NCBI RefSeq assembly: GCF_001421435.1
Contig: NZ_LMKA01000079.1
Span: 22,117 to 86,116, forward strand
Length of the DNA stretch: 64,000 nucleotides
Origin: Chryseobacterium sp. Leaf201
GTDB lineage: Bacteria; Bacteroidota; Bacteroidia; Flavobacteriales; Weeksellaceae
Reading direction: 5' to 3'
A model generated the notes under the pieces. That model searched no databases. It was given only the letters and a program-made list of their open reading frames with translations, and was not told the origin of the DNA. Each line of letters begins with the position of its first letter. The first letter of the stretch is position 1. Below, piece by piece: positions 17,736-26,734 of this stretch. The position numbers and the translations under genes are program-made.

Positions 17736-18713
17736 ATGTTTTCAGTGAAACAACAAAAATTTATGGAAATGGATGAACTTTCGCTCCGGAAAGTTCCTTT
17801 TTTCTTTATGGTCGACTTCCCCGCAGAGAATATTGAAATTTTCAGGCAGGAAGAACTCATAAGTTCAGGCCTGCTGATTGATTTCCAAAACTCTTCAAAT
17901 ACATCCGAGCAACCTGTCCTGCATAAAAATATTGAATGGAAATTTTATCCTGAAACCCTGGAAAGCTTTAAAAAAGGATTTGATAAAGTGCAGGAAAATA
18001 TCCACCTCGGGAATTCCTATCTGGTCAACTATACCCGGAAAACCAAAATTGAAACCAACCTGACCCTTAGAGAAATATTTTTTCATTCAAGTGCGAAATA
18101 TAAAGTTTTTTATAAAGATTTTTTTGTATTTTTTTCTCCTGAAACTTTTGTGAAGATCATTGACGGAAAAATTCTTACCTACCCCATGAAAGGGACCATT
18201 GATGCCGACCTGGAAAATGCTGCGGAAACCCTGAAAAACGACAGGAAAGAGAAAGCCGAACATTACACCGTAGTAGATTTGCTGCGAAATGATCTCAGCA
18301 TGGTGGCAGACGATGTGAAAGTGGATAAATTCCAACACATTGATTTCATCAGGACCCAGCAGAAGGACCTCTATGCCATGAGTTCTGAAATTTCAGGAAA
18401 TATAAAGCCTGAATTTAGCGGAAAGGTAGGAAGCATTATGCAGAAGCTGTTGCCTGCAGGCTCCATTTTAGGAGCCCCGAAATCTAAAACAATGGAAATA
18501 ATTTTAGAGGCGGAAGGTTATGAAAGGGGTTTTTACACCGGGGTCTGCGGCTGGTTTGACGGCCAGAATGTAGACAGCTGTGTGATGATCCGGTTTATAG
18601 AAAAAGAAGGTGAGGACCTTTATTTTAAAAGCGGCGGCGGGATTACCCACATGAGCAGGTCAGAAGACGAATATCAGGAAATGAAAAATAAAATTTATGT
18701 CCCAATTTATTGA
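17736..18713 (+). CDS. pabB: Aminodeoxychorismate synthase component I
   Basis: 325-aa chorismate-binding enzyme that makes 4-amino-4-deoxychorismate for folate synthesis with a glutamine amidotransferase partner. Motifs typical of the catalytic domain are present: YPMKGTID (the PIKGT lysine signature), DLLRNDLSMVA, LPAGSILGAPKSK and FYTGVCGWFDG. It lacks the long N-terminal domain of full anthranilate synthase I, as in short PabB proteins. It overlaps pabC by 17 nt. The ATG at 17736 is only 5 nt from the -7 box, so the mRNA may be leaderless; ATG at 17763 is the alternative start. Confidence 0.92.
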   Translation: MFSVKQQKFMEMDELSLRKVPFFFMVDFPAENIEIFRQEELISSGLLIDFQNSSNTSEQPVLHKNIEWKFYPETLESFKKGFDKVQENIHLGNSYLVNYTRKTKIETNLTLREIFFHSSAKYKVFYKDFFVFFSPETFVKIIDGKILTYPMKGTIDADLENAAETLKNDRKEKAEHYTVVDLLRNDLSMVADDVKVDKFQHIDFIRTQQKDLYAMSSEISGNIKPEFSGKVGSIMQKLLPAGSILGAPKSKTMEIILEAEGYERGFYTGVCGWFDGQNVDSCVMIRFIEKEGEDLYFKSGGGITHMSRSEDEYQEMKNKIYVPIY

Positions 18714-19323
18714 AAGCATCAAAGTAGAAGACCAGGAAATTTTTTTACCGGAATTTCATCAGAAGCGTGTAGACCAGACTTTCGCCCATTTTGGGAAAGA
18801 GGGCTCTATCGACATTGCCAAGATTTATAAACAACTGGACCATGACGGAGACGGGCTTTTTAAGCTCAGAATTGTGTATGACCTTGATAAAAAAGTACGT
18901 ACCCAGATGATTCCTTATGCCATCCCGGAAATACAGGATTTCCAGCTGGTAGAGAATAACAGCTATGATTATTCCTTCAAGTTTGAAGACCGGAAAGAGC
19001 TCGAAAAAATGAAGATGAAATCCAAAGCGGAGGAAATTATCATTATCAAAAACAACCATGTGACGGATACTTCCTATTCCAACCTCCTGTTTTTAAAGGG
19101 GAAAGATTGGTATACGCCCTCCACTTACCTTCTGAACGGAGTACAGCGGCAGCATCTTTTAAAACAGAAAAAAATCAAAGAGACCGAAATCAACATCCAG
19201 AACATCAAACAGTTTTCTCATTTCCAGATCATTAATGCGATGAATAATTTCAATGAAAATTTTATTTATCCGCTTGATAAAATTACTAATCTGCCCGGCA
19301 ATGAGGAATATACGGATCTGTAA
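18697..19323 (+). CDS. pabC: Aminotransferase class IV, probable aminodeoxychorismate lyase
   Basis: 208-aa PLP enzyme expected to split aminodeoxychorismate into p-aminobenzoate and pyruvate. The C-terminal half shows the fold-type IV pattern: FEDRKELEKMKMKSKAEE with candidate PLP lysines, VTDTSYSNLLF, and YTPSTYLLNGVQRQHLL. It is shorter than the E. coli enzyme (269 aa) and its N-terminal half is weakly conserved. The 17-nt overlap with pabB is the strongest support for the assignment. Confidence 0.82.
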   Translation: MSQFIESIKVEDQEIFLPEFHQKRVDQTFAHFGKEGSIDIAKIYKQLDHDGDGLFKLRIVYDLDKKVRTQMIPYAIPEIQDFQLVENNSYDYSFKFEDRKELEKMKMKSKAEEIIIIKNNHVTDTSYSNLLFLKGKDWYTPSTYLLNGVQRQHLLKQKKIKETEINIQNIKQFSHFQIINAMNNFNENFIYPLDKITNLPGNEEYTDL

Positions 19324-19378
19324 TTCAATTGTATCTGCATCTTTTAGAAACAATATGTTTTGTAGCTTATGATTTTTT

Positions 19379-20068
19379 ATGAATAAAATATGTACCTTTT
19401 TACAGATCATCAATTTTGTGACAGTGGCAGTCTTATTGTATTTTACATTGACTGATTTATATACCTAGGAATCTGAAACCGCATGGCTGAATCCTACCTA
19501 TCACTTTTATACCATAAGGTCTGATGTAAAAGTATTGACAACCATATGCATTATTCTGCCTTTCGCATTACTCTGCCTGAAAAAATGGCCCTACATCATC
19601 CAGGCTATCGTAATTCTGGCTGTATCCAACAATTACTGTAATGATTTTTTTCAGAAAACCATCTTTATCAACCAACCTTCCAGCATTCAGAAAACCAACC
19701 ATAAAATAAAAGATCTTATCGATCGCAGCGAGTCCGGACTGCAACTGATTGTCCGTGAAGTCAACAGCCGGCATACAGATTCGGTAGCGCTTAATGCATT
19801 GAATACATACACGGAAAACGAAGATTTCAAAATCTACCAGATCAGTATAAAAAATAAAAAGGTAGAGTTTTTAAAAATTTGTCCCAAAATAAGTGTTCAT
19901 CAAAACCATTCTTATGGAATTGCATATTATCCTGATGGCTATCCCTTAAAAAATTCCGTCCATGATGATATTTATCCGTTCGGAACGAAACTGTGCCTTA
20001 CCGGTTCAAGAAATTATTTTTATCAGAGGAAATGGCTGATCCACATTTCCGGGTTAGCGGAAGGATAA
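19379..20068 (+). pseudogene. Membrane protein gene interrupted by an amber codon
   Basis: Reading from the ATG at 19379 gives 29 residues with a membrane helix (MNKICTFLQIINFVTVAVLL), then TAG at 19466-19468. The same frame continues without another stop for 199 codons: an extracytoplasmic-looking loop (ESETAWLNPTYHFYTI), a second and third hydrophobic segment, and a ~130-residue soluble domain. The simplest reading is one ~229-aa two- or three-helix membrane protein broken by a point mutation or a sequencing error. A start inside the second part (around 19535) could still make 177 aa. Family not recognised. Confidence 0.55.
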
Positions 20069-20070
20069 GT

Positions 20071-21747
20071 TTAATTTTCCTTTAAGAAGTTAAAATAAGC
20101 TTTCTGTACCTCTGCATTGTTCTTTCCGTAGGTATTGATCTCCAATATTTTAGGCTGAACATCAGGTTTAAAGAAATTTTCCAGAACCCGGTCTAACGTA
20201 GCCTCTTCATCTACTTTTGTGTAGGAAAACCCGAAATGTTTCGCGAGATGCTCTGCATTCTTATGGTGCTTGGTGGCAATAAATTCATCCAGCGCATTCG
20301 GGTTGGCATTTCCCGGCCCCTGAATAATCTTGAAAATATTCCCTTCCCCATTATTGAAAATCATAATCCTTACGAACGGAGGGATATACTGGTTCCAGAG
20401 TCCGTTAATGTCATAGAAAAAGCTTAAATCCCCTGTAATCAGCAGAGTGGGCTCCGTATTTTTAATGGCAAATCCCATGGCAGTAGACGTTGAACCGTCA
20501 ATTCCGCTGGTTCCCCTGTTGCAGTAGATTTTTCTTTTGCCGTAATCAAACAGCTGGGCATACCTGATGGCTGAACTGTTGCTGAAATGGATATTGTAAT
20601 GTTCAGGAATTGTCTGTGAAGATTTATGGAAGAAATAAAAATCAGAAAATCCTACCGTATTCAAAAACTGTTCATGTTTTGCATCTTTTTTATCTTTCAA
20701 AACATCCCAGAGATTAAAATAGGGCCTTGGCTCCAGATTAATGAATTTCAATAATTTAGTAAAGAAAACTTCAGGCCTTACTTCTATCTTTTCTGTCAGG
20801 GCAAAATAGGTATCCGGCTGCCATACTTCATCCAGGTGCCAGTGCTGTTTCGGTTTGGCACTTCTCAAAAACTGCTTTACTTTTTTAGAGACTACGTTCT
20901 GCCCTACCGTGATCAGCAGGTCAGGTGCATAGGTCCTGTAATCTTCCTCTGTAAAATTAAATATATAGCGGTCAATATGCCTGAAGAACTTTTCGTGATA
21001 GAGATTGGAATTGGCTTCACTCAACACCACCACAGAATGGTTTTTAACCAGTTGGGTCAGTTGATTTTCCAGTTCCGGACTGTACCCTCTGGTTCCTACC
21101 AGAATCATGATCCGCTGCGAAGTATTCCAGTCGGCCACAAGGTTTGACGGGATTTCATAATCTTTCTGCTTAATTGTTTTTTCCACGGTAGGGAAAGTCG
21201 GAAGCTCAGAGATGAGATCATATAAAGGTTCTTCCAGAGGAATATTGATATGGACCGGTCCCTGCTTTTCGAAACACAGCTCAATGGCTTTTTTAAGGGT
21301 ATCGAAATTAAAATCCTCTGCATTTTCCCGGCTGTCTTCCAGCAGCTGGAAATCCCCGTAGGAATGCTGGTGAAAAAGATTCTGCTGCCTGATCGTCTGT
21401 CCGTCAAAAATATCCACATAATCCGTGGGCCTGTCGGCAGTCAGTATCAAAAGGGGAATATTCGAATAAAAAGCTTCCGTAACCGCAGGATAATAATTAG
21501 CCGCTGCAGAACCGCTGGTACAGGTAATGGCAACGGGTTTTTTATGGCTCATGGCCATTCCCATTCCTACAAAAGCTGCGCTCCTTTCATCTACAATACT
21601 GAAACAGTTAAAGCCGTCGGTTTCCGAAAAATGAATCGCCAGAGGGGCATTCCTGGATCCCGGGGAAATAATAATATCTGAAATTCCGTACTGCTGAAGA
21701 AGGTGTGCCAATATCTGAATACTTCTTTTGGAAGAATATTTTTTCAT
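20071..21747 (-). CDS. menD: 2-succinyl-5-enolpyruvyl-6-hydroxy-3-cyclohexene-1-carboxylate synthase
   Basis: 558-aa thiamine-diphosphate enzyme of menaquinone synthesis joining isochorismate with 2-oxoglutarate. N-terminal IISPGSRNAPLAIHF and DERSAAFVGMGMA contain the ThDP-activating Glu and isochorismate-site residues; TCTSGSAAANYYPAV and LTADRP follow, and the ThDP/Mg motif ITGDLSFFYDINGLWN is near residue 440. Full length for the family. Other men genes are not in the window. It is convergent with the broken gene, with only 2 nt between them. Confidence 0.97.
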   Translation of the reverse strand: MKKYSSKRSIQILAHLLQQYGISDIIISPGSRNAPLAIHFSETDGFNCFSIVDERSAAFVGMGMAMSHKKPVAITCTSGSAAANYYPAVTEAFYSNIPLLILTADRPTDYVDIFDGQTIRQQNLFHQHSYGDFQLLEDSRENAEDFNFDTLKKAIELCFEKQGPVHINIPLEEPLYDLISELPTFPTVEKTIKQKDYEIPSNLVADWNTSQRIMILVGTRGYSPELENQLTQLVKNHSVVVLSEANSNLYHEKFFRHIDRYIFNFTEEDYRTYAPDLLITVGQNVVSKKVKQFLRSAKPKQHWHLDEVWQPDTYFALTEKIEVRPEVFFTKLLKFINLEPRPYFNLWDVLKDKKDAKHEQFLNTVGFSDFYFFHKSSQTIPEHYNIHFSNSSAIRYAQLFDYGKRKIYCNRGTSGIDGSTSTAMGFAIKNTEPTLLITGDLSFFYDINGLWNQYIPPFVRIMIFNNGEGNIFKIIQGPGNANPNALDEFIATKHHKNAEHLAKHFGFSYTKVDEEATLDRVLENFFKPDVQPKILEINTYGKNNAEVQKAYFNFLKEN

Positions 21748-21831
21748 AGGACAAATTTAATTTATAATACCGGAGATAAAAAAGAATTTAATTTAAAAAA
21801 TGTAATTTAGCACTACGTAAAATTTCTATAA

Positions 21832-22782
21832 ATGGACAAAATACCTAGTGTAGACCTGCGTGATTTCCTTTCGGGTAACCCGGAACGCAAACAGAAATTT
21901 GTAAATGAAATCGGAAAAGCTTATGAAGAAATTGGTTTTGTAGCCTTAAAAGGCCATTTTCTTAGTGACACCCTGGTGGATGAACTGTATGAAGAGGTAA
22001 AGAACTTTTTTGAGCTGCCCACAGAAACAAAACAGAAATACGAGATCCCGGGCATCGGCGGGCAGAGAGGCTATGTAGGATTCGGTAAAGAGACGGCAAA
22101 AGGCTTCAAAAAGGGAGACCTGAAAGAATTCTGGCATTTCGGGCAGTATGTGTCTGAGGATTCAAAATACAAAAGCGAGTACCCAGACAATGTAACGGTT
22201 GAAGAACTTCCGAAGTTCAATGAGGTAGGTAAAGAAGCCTATCAGATGCTGGAAAAAACAGGACAGTATGTTTTAAGGGCCCTGGCTTTATATTTAGGAC
22301 TTGATGAATTTTATTTTGATGATAAAATTGCAGAAGGGAATTCTATTTTAAGACCAATTCATTACCCTCCGATTACACAGGAACCGGACGATGCTGTAAG
22401 AGCAGCTGCTCATGGCGACATCAACCTGATTACGCTTCTGATGGGTTCCCAGGGAAAAGGCCTTCAGGTTCAGAACCACAAAGGTGAATGGATCGATGCA
22501 ATTGCAGAACCGGACGAACTGATGATCAACGTTGGAGATATGCTTTCAAGGCATACGAACAATAAGCTGAAATCAACCATTCACCGGGTTGTTAATCCGC
22601 CGAGAGAACTGTGGGGGACTTCAAGATATTCCATCCCTTTCTTTATGCACCCGGTAAGCTCCATGTCTTTAAATGCGCTTGAAAACTGTGTAGATGAAAA
22701 CCACCCGAAACTGTATGAAGATACCACAGCCGGAGCGTTTCTGCATGAGCGGTTAATTGAGTTGGGACTGATTAAAAAATAA
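21832..22782 (+). CDS. Isopenicillin N synthase-like Fe(II)/2-oxoglutarate dioxygenase
   Basis: 316 aa. The double-stranded beta-helix carries the Fe ligands HGD (in AAAHGDINLITLL) and a distal His (STIHRVVNPP), with RYSIPFF supplying the Arg-x-Ser that binds the co-substrate carboxylate. The N-terminal DIOX_N domain starts at PSVDLRDFL. Members oxidise small molecules or cell-wall and hormone precursors; no substrate can be assigned. Single gene with a strong terminator. Confidence 0.87.
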   Translation: MDKIPSVDLRDFLSGNPERKQKFVNEIGKAYEEIGFVALKGHFLSDTLVDELYEEVKNFFELPTETKQKYEIPGIGGQRGYVGFGKETAKGFKKGDLKEFWHFGQYVSEDSKYKSEYPDNVTVEELPKFNEVGKEAYQMLEKTGQYVLRALALYLGLDEFYFDDKIAEGNSILRPIHYPPITQEPDDAVRAAAHGDINLITLLMGSQGKGLQVQNHKGEWIDAIAEPDELMINVGDMLSRHTNNKLKSTIHRVVNPPRELWGTSRYSIPFFMHPVSSMSLNALENCVDENHPKLYEDTTAGAFLHERLIELGLIKK

Positions 22783-22784
22783 TA

Positions 22785-22815
22785 AAAAAACCGGACGAAT
22801 TTTGTCCGGTTTTTT
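22785..22815. terminator. Rho-independent terminator
   Basis: AAAACCGGAC / GTCCGGTTTT stem with A and T tracts, between the convergent dioxygenase and GLPGLI genes. Confidence 0.9.
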
Positions 22816-22830
22816 ATTTGATAAAAAAGT

Positions 22831-23631
22831 TTAAAAAATCAGGATATATGTTTTTTTATCTATCGGATTATTAAATTTTGAAATAACTTCTTCAATATAA
22901 GTTTTCATATCATAATAAGATTGATCCTTTTTACCACTAAACCTATAATTATAAGAATCTTCAGACTCATTAACAATGGTAATATTTCCTAAAGCAGGAT
23001 TTTTAATAAAATTAGCAATCATTCCATCTATTTTACTTTTTTTAACTGCAGAATAATTGCCAGACTTTTGGTAAAGTAGATTTTCGCCTTGCTTACTGAT
23101 TTCTACCATTTCAAAATTATAATCTCCGTCTACAGAATAAACTTTCAGGATAAGGCCCGGTAAATTTGAAAATTTATATGGTCCTTTACTGATTGGTATT
23201 TCGGAACAGAATACAGCAATCCATTTTCTGCCTTCAAAATCTATTTCTGCTTCCTGAACTTTATAATTTTTATAAAGATACTGTGCATCTCTAATCTTCC
23301 AGTTTGAAGGTATTTTCTCTGTGTATGTAAAGAAAAAATTATTAAAATCACCATAATAAGAATAAGACTTTTCATCCTGTTTAATAGTAAATTTAAGGTA
23401 ATGAATATCTCTTTTTTGTTTTAACCCAGTAACAATACTATCAGATTTTTTATAATTTACATTGTAAAAAATGCTTTTATCAAAACTGATATCCAACGCC
23501 ATATGTTCTGTTTTCATATGTGCATTATTAATCTGTGGTCTAAAATTAACCTTATATATGATGTGTAATTGCTGTCCAAATATAAAAGCTGAAAATAATA
23601 AAAATACAAACTTAATTACCGAATTTTTCAT
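22831..23631 (-). CDS. GLPGLI family secreted protein
   Basis: 266 aa from the ATG at 23631 (MKNSVIKFVFLLFSAFIFGQ, a signal peptide). The SNLPGLILKVYS segment matches the signature that names the GLPGLI family, and the pattern around it (PISKGPYKF before it, DYNFEMVEI after) is usual. The family is frequent in Chryseobacterium near peptide genes and its function is unknown. It follows the 299-aa gene with at most 1 nt between, or an 8-nt overlap if the ATG at 23640 is used. Distinctly AT-rich. Confidence 0.82.
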   Translation of the reverse strand: MKNSVIKFVFLLFSAFIFGQQLHIIYKVNFRPQINNAHMKTEHMALDISFDKSIFYNVNYKKSDSIVTGLKQKRDIHYLKFTIKQDEKSYSYYGDFNNFFFTYTEKIPSNWKIRDAQYLYKNYKVQEAEIDFEGRKWIAVFCSEIPISKGPYKFSNLPGLILKVYSVDGDYNFEMVEISKQGENLLYQKSGNYSAVKKSKIDGMIANFIKNPALGNITIVNESEDSYNYRFSGKKDQSYYDMKTYIEEVISKFNNPIDKKTYILIF

Positions 23632-23632
23632 A

Positions 23633-24532
23633 TCAATCATTATTAAATTTTTCTTTTAAAATAGTTCTGTAAAATTCAGCTTTAGGATCTTTTATATGGT
23701 TTAAATAGTTGTATCTGCTTTGAAAATAAAATTTTTGACAGCTTTTATTCATAAATTGATTAATATCATCTTCATCAGATTTTTCAACGATATTATATTT
23801 TGTAAGAGAGAGTCTCAACTCTTTTGAATGTTTAGCAAACTTTCGAATGATTTCATAATCCCAATAAGATTCACATGAATAATGAGTAATATCTTTTTTT
23901 ATATAATTGTTAAAATAATATTGCAATATTTTGTTTTTCGTATTTCCATTATTTGTACTGTCAAGATTAATAAAAATAGAATATAACCATTGGCGAATTA
24001 TATATCTTTCAATCTTTTTTAAATAAGCATCATCTATTACTGATGTGGTAGTATTGTATTTTTGGATTTTGCTAATTATGTTACTTTTGGCTATTTCTGA
24101 TAATCTTATAAATGTATTAACATCATCTTTGTGGTAACTTTTCTGATAGTTTCCAATATTTATAAAAAGATCATTTTTTAACGTATTAAATAAATACGAA
24201 TGAATACTATCCTTATTACCACCAAATTTTATATTATTCTGATTAACAGTAATACTGAGTGTTTCATCTGTCCTTAAAAAAAGAGGGATATTTATTTCTC
24301 CATTGATATTTTCTTTCAAAATATTTATTTCAGATATTTCAAATTTTGACTGAACTATCTTTTTTTCATTATTTTTAACAATATCAGAATTTTTTAAGTA
24401 GCTAATCTCAATTGGAAAACTATTTTGATTATCAATAATAATCTTTTGGCCAAAGGAATAATACGAAAATGAAAATAAGAGGATAATAAATACCCTCTTA
24501 TTATTTTGTAGTTCTTTGCAGTTTAATTTCAT
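23633..24532 (-). CDS. Secreted protein of unknown function (299 aa)
   Basis: The N-terminus has a signal peptide ending near YSFGQ. The mature part begins with a beta-rich domain (about residues 30-110, with the common FEISEINILK... pattern of lipid-exposed or carbohydrate-type sandwich domains) and continues as a Lys/Asn/Tyr-rich helical region. No catalytic motif is evident. It lies between a GG-leader peptide and a GLPGLI gene on the same strand, and its AT content is much higher than that of flanking housekeeping genes. Confidence 0.65.
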   Translation of the reverse strand: MKLNCKELQNNKRVFIILLFSFSYYSFGQKIIIDNQNSFPIEISYLKNSDIVKNNEKKIVQSKFEISEINILKENINGEINIPLFLRTDETLSITVNQNNIKFGGNKDSIHSYLFNTLKNDLFINIGNYQKSYHKDDVNTFIRLSEIAKSNIISKIQKYNTTTSVIDDAYLKKIERYIIRQWLYSIFINLDSTNNGNTKNKILQYYFNNYIKKDITHYSCESYWDYEIIRKFAKHSKELRLSLTKYNIVEKSDEDDINQFMNKSCQKFYFQSRYNYLNHIKDPKAEFYRTILKEKFNND

Positions 24533-24557
24533 GTTTTAAACTTAAGAAATTTATGCA

Positions 24558-24761
24558 CTAGTTTCTACACCCCGCTTCTCCTCTATAACATGAACAAGTA
24601 TTGAAACACTGTGCAGAACTGTCAGCCGGAATATCAATTGGGGGCAGACCTTGCTTCGGGCTTGAAGATGTGCTTCCATGACAATGACAATTATTTTCTG
24701 CCATCTTTCCTCCTGTTACAGATTTTAAATCATTTCGATTCAGTTTTTTTAAATTTTTCAT
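24558..24761 (-). CDS. Bacteriocin-like GG-leader peptide (67 aa)
   Basis: Leader MKNLKKLNRNDLKSVTGG, cleaved presumably after GG, then a ~49-residue core with HCHG, a Pro/Ser-rich middle and five further Cys clustered at the end (CFNTCSC, C-x-N). First gene of a three-gene minus-strand unit with the 299-aa and GLPGLI proteins. Divergent from the XRE regulator, with several inverted repeats between them. Exporter not in the window; activity unknown. Confidence 0.78.
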   Translation of the reverse strand: MKNLKKLNRNDLKSVTGGKMAENNCHCHGSTSSSPKQGLPPIDIPADSSAQCFNTCSCYRGEAGCRN

Positions 24762-24786
24762 TTTTAAAATTTTAGTTAATTAGTTT

Positions 24787-24910
24787 TTAGTTACGGATCA
24801 ATAAATCCTACTACAATCAGTAGTAATTTTAAGACAAATTTAAGAGATTTTTTTATGGTAAAAACCGGAATTTTATTGCCATTTAAGCAATATTTATTCT
24901 CCGTAACTAG
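24787..24910. promoter_or_regulatory. Palindrome-rich divergent control region of the XRE regulator
   Basis: Contains TAGTTACGGA at 24788-24797 and its inverted copy TCCGTAACTA at 24900-24909, plus a perfect palindrome TACTAC-N5-GTAGTA at 24809-24825. Such sites between a peptide gene and an XRE gene suggest repressor operators. Confidence 0.45.
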
Positions 24911-24943
24911 AAATATTATTACATTCGTGAAACAAATGAAAAG

Positions 24944-25240
24944 ATGAAAAAAAATAAGCTAATAAATATTCGTAAAACTAAAAAGGTCTCTCAGGCAGAC
25001 ATCGCAACTTATTTAAAAATTAGCCAAGCACAGTATCAAAAAAGAGAATCAGGTAAAATAAAAATTACTTCTCATGAGTGGTTCAGGATTGCCTCATTAT
25101 TAGATGTCCCAATTGAATCTATTTATGAAGATCACTATTCTTTAGAACAGAAAAGCCTATATAATGAAATAGTATTGTTGAAGGAAAAAATTAAAAAACT
25201 TGAACATGAAATGGCATTAATAAAAATAGATAAAAAATAA
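24944..25240 (+). CDS. XRE family helix-turn-helix regulator
   Basis: 98 aa. An HTH_3 domain fills residues 5-65: IRKTKKVSQADIATYLKISQ, then QYQKRESGKIKIT and a LLDVPIESIYED end, the usual Cro/CI layout. A short coiled coil (LYNEIVLLKEKIKKLEHEM) follows and could mediate dimerisation. It is flanked by GG-leader peptide genes on both sides and is AT-rich like them, so it probably controls one or both. Confidence 0.85.
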   Translation: MKKNKLINIRKTKKVSQADIATYLKISQAQYQKRESGKIKITSHEWFRIASLLDVPIESIYEDHYSLEQKSLYNEIVLLKEKIKKLEHEMALIKIDKK

Positions 25241-25313
25241 TATACCACAACTGGTTGACTTATGTGTTTTTTATTTATCTTTACAGTAATATCAAATTTT
25301 TAATTAAAACAAT

Positions 25314-25478
25314 ATGAAAAATCTAAAAAAGCTAAACAAAAGCCAGTTAAAAACCATTACAGGAGCAGGAGGAATTAAAACACTTCCGGAACCGGATTTC
25401 TGTATGTATGCATGCGGAAACGTAGTAATCTGTGCAACCTGCAGTGATGATTTCAAATGCCCGGATGACAGTATATAA
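25314..25478 (+). CDS. Bacteriocin-like leader peptide (54 aa)
   Basis: Short gene with ATG at 25314. The leader MKNLKKLNKSQLKTITGAGG is a variant of the GG-leaders at 24761 and 4076, with an Ala inserted in the GG motif. The core holds six Cys in 34 residues (FCMYACG, ICATC, KCP), suggesting disulfides. A TTG at 25255-25257 and TATCTTTA at 25276-25283 form a plausible -33/-7 promoter, and a terminator follows, so it is transcribed alone. Confidence 0.72.
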   Translation: MKNLKKLNKSQLKTITGAGGIKTLPEPDFCMYACGNVVICATCSDDFKCPDDSI

Positions 25479-25499
25479 AATGCTCTACAAATCATAAGC

Positions 25500-25527
25500 A
25501 AGCCGTTCCTTTTGGGGAGCGGCTTTT
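25500..25527 (+). terminator. Rho-independent terminator
   Basis: AAGCCGTTCC / GGAGCGGCTT stem (one G-T pair) with a T run, 21 nt after the 54-aa peptide gene. Confidence 0.8.
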
Positions 25528-25558
25528 TGTTTAAAAAGTATTTTAAGTAGTATAATAA

Positions 25559-26605
25559 TTAATCAAACAGCCTCAATTGCTGATCTTTTGTTCCTGTAAA
25601 GTTAGCTGTTGATAATTTCGGGAATTCTTTTCCGTCAAAGAATTTTTTTCTTCCGATTTTAAAAGTATTGTGGATCATTTCAGCAATAGTTCCTTCTCCT
25701 TTCTGCCGGTCAAAATATCTTTTTTCACCCAGCTTTCCGCCGCGCATAGAACGGATTAGGTTCAGTACCTTCTGGGCACGGTCTGGAAAAGCACTTTCAA
25801 TCCACTGAACAAAAACCGGCTCAACCGTATCATTCAACCGGACCAACGTATATCCGAAACTCTGTGCGCCGGCATCAGAAATAGCTTTCAAAATAGCCAG
25901 AGGCTCATCACTGTTCAGTCCCGGAATAACCGGGGCGACCATTACATTGACAGGGATTTTATTTTCAGACAGAATTTCTATGGCTTTCAGTTTATTTCTT
26001 GCAGAACTTGTCCGCGGCTCCATTTTTCTGCGCAGTTCTTCATTAATGGTGGGAATACTCAGAGAAACGGAAACTAAGTTTTGTTCCGCCATCGGCTGTA
26101 AAAGGTCAATATCCCTCAAAACCATCGTGTTCTTGGTCAGGATATGAACGGGATGCCTATAATCCAGACATACTTTCAGGAGCTTACGCGTAATTTCGAA
26201 CTGGCGTTCTGCAGGCTGATAACAATCGGTGTTTCCGGAAAGTAAAATCGGAGCAGGCTGATAGCGTTTTTTCTGAAAAAATTTCTCCAGAAGTTCCGGT
26301 GCATTTTTCTTGACCATGATCTTTCTTTCAAAATCAATTCCAGCGCTGTAGCCCCAATATTCATGAGTCGGCCTTGCAAAGCAGTAGGAACAGCCGTGCT
26401 CACAGCCCTGATAAGGATTCATGGAATATTCCATCGGTAAATCCTCGCTTTTTACCTGATTGACAATGGTTTTCGGAAAAACTTCGGTGAAAGATGTTTT
26501 TACAGTTTCGAAATCTTCGTCTTCCGGCTCATAGGTATATTTCTCGAAACGGTTGACTACATTTCGCTGCGCTCCCTGACCTTTTATGATATTTTCGTTC
26601 TGCAT
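25559..26605 (-). CDS. PA0069-family radical SAM protein
   Basis: 348 aa from the ATG at 26605; an upstream in-frame start exists but the family begins around MQNENIIKGQGAQ. The Fe-S/SAM motif is CEHGCSYC (Cys-x3-Cys-x2-Cys), preceded by MNPYQGCEHG. ILLSGNTDCYQPAE, VHILTKNTMVLRD and VMVAPVIPGLN are typical of the SplB-like/PA0069 group. These proteins are related to spore photoproduct lyase, but the substrate of this branch is unknown. Monocistronic. Confidence 0.88.
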   Translation of the reverse strand: MQNENIIKGQGAQRNVVNRFEKYTYEPEDEDFETVKTSFTEVFPKTIVNQVKSEDLPMEYSMNPYQGCEHGCSYCFARPTHEYWGYSAGIDFERKIMVKKNAPELLEKFFQKKRYQPAPILLSGNTDCYQPAERQFEITRKLLKVCLDYRHPVHILTKNTMVLRDIDLLQPMAEQNLVSVSLSIPTINEELRRKMEPRTSSARNKLKAIEILSENKIPVNVMVAPVIPGLNSDEPLAILKAISDAGAQSFGYTLVRLNDTVEPVFVQWIESAFPDRAQKVLNLIRSMRGGKLGEKRYFDRQKGEGTIAEMIHNTFKIGRKKFFDGKEFPKLSTANFTGTKDQQLRLFD

Positions 26606-26734
26606 TGAAATGTAAAGATAAAACGGTACATTTATAAAACAATGCATTTTAACATCAAATTTTCCCACAAAAAAATCCATCACCTGTACGGCATGGATTG
26701 TATATGGTAATGTTTGTTATTGTTGCTTATACTT

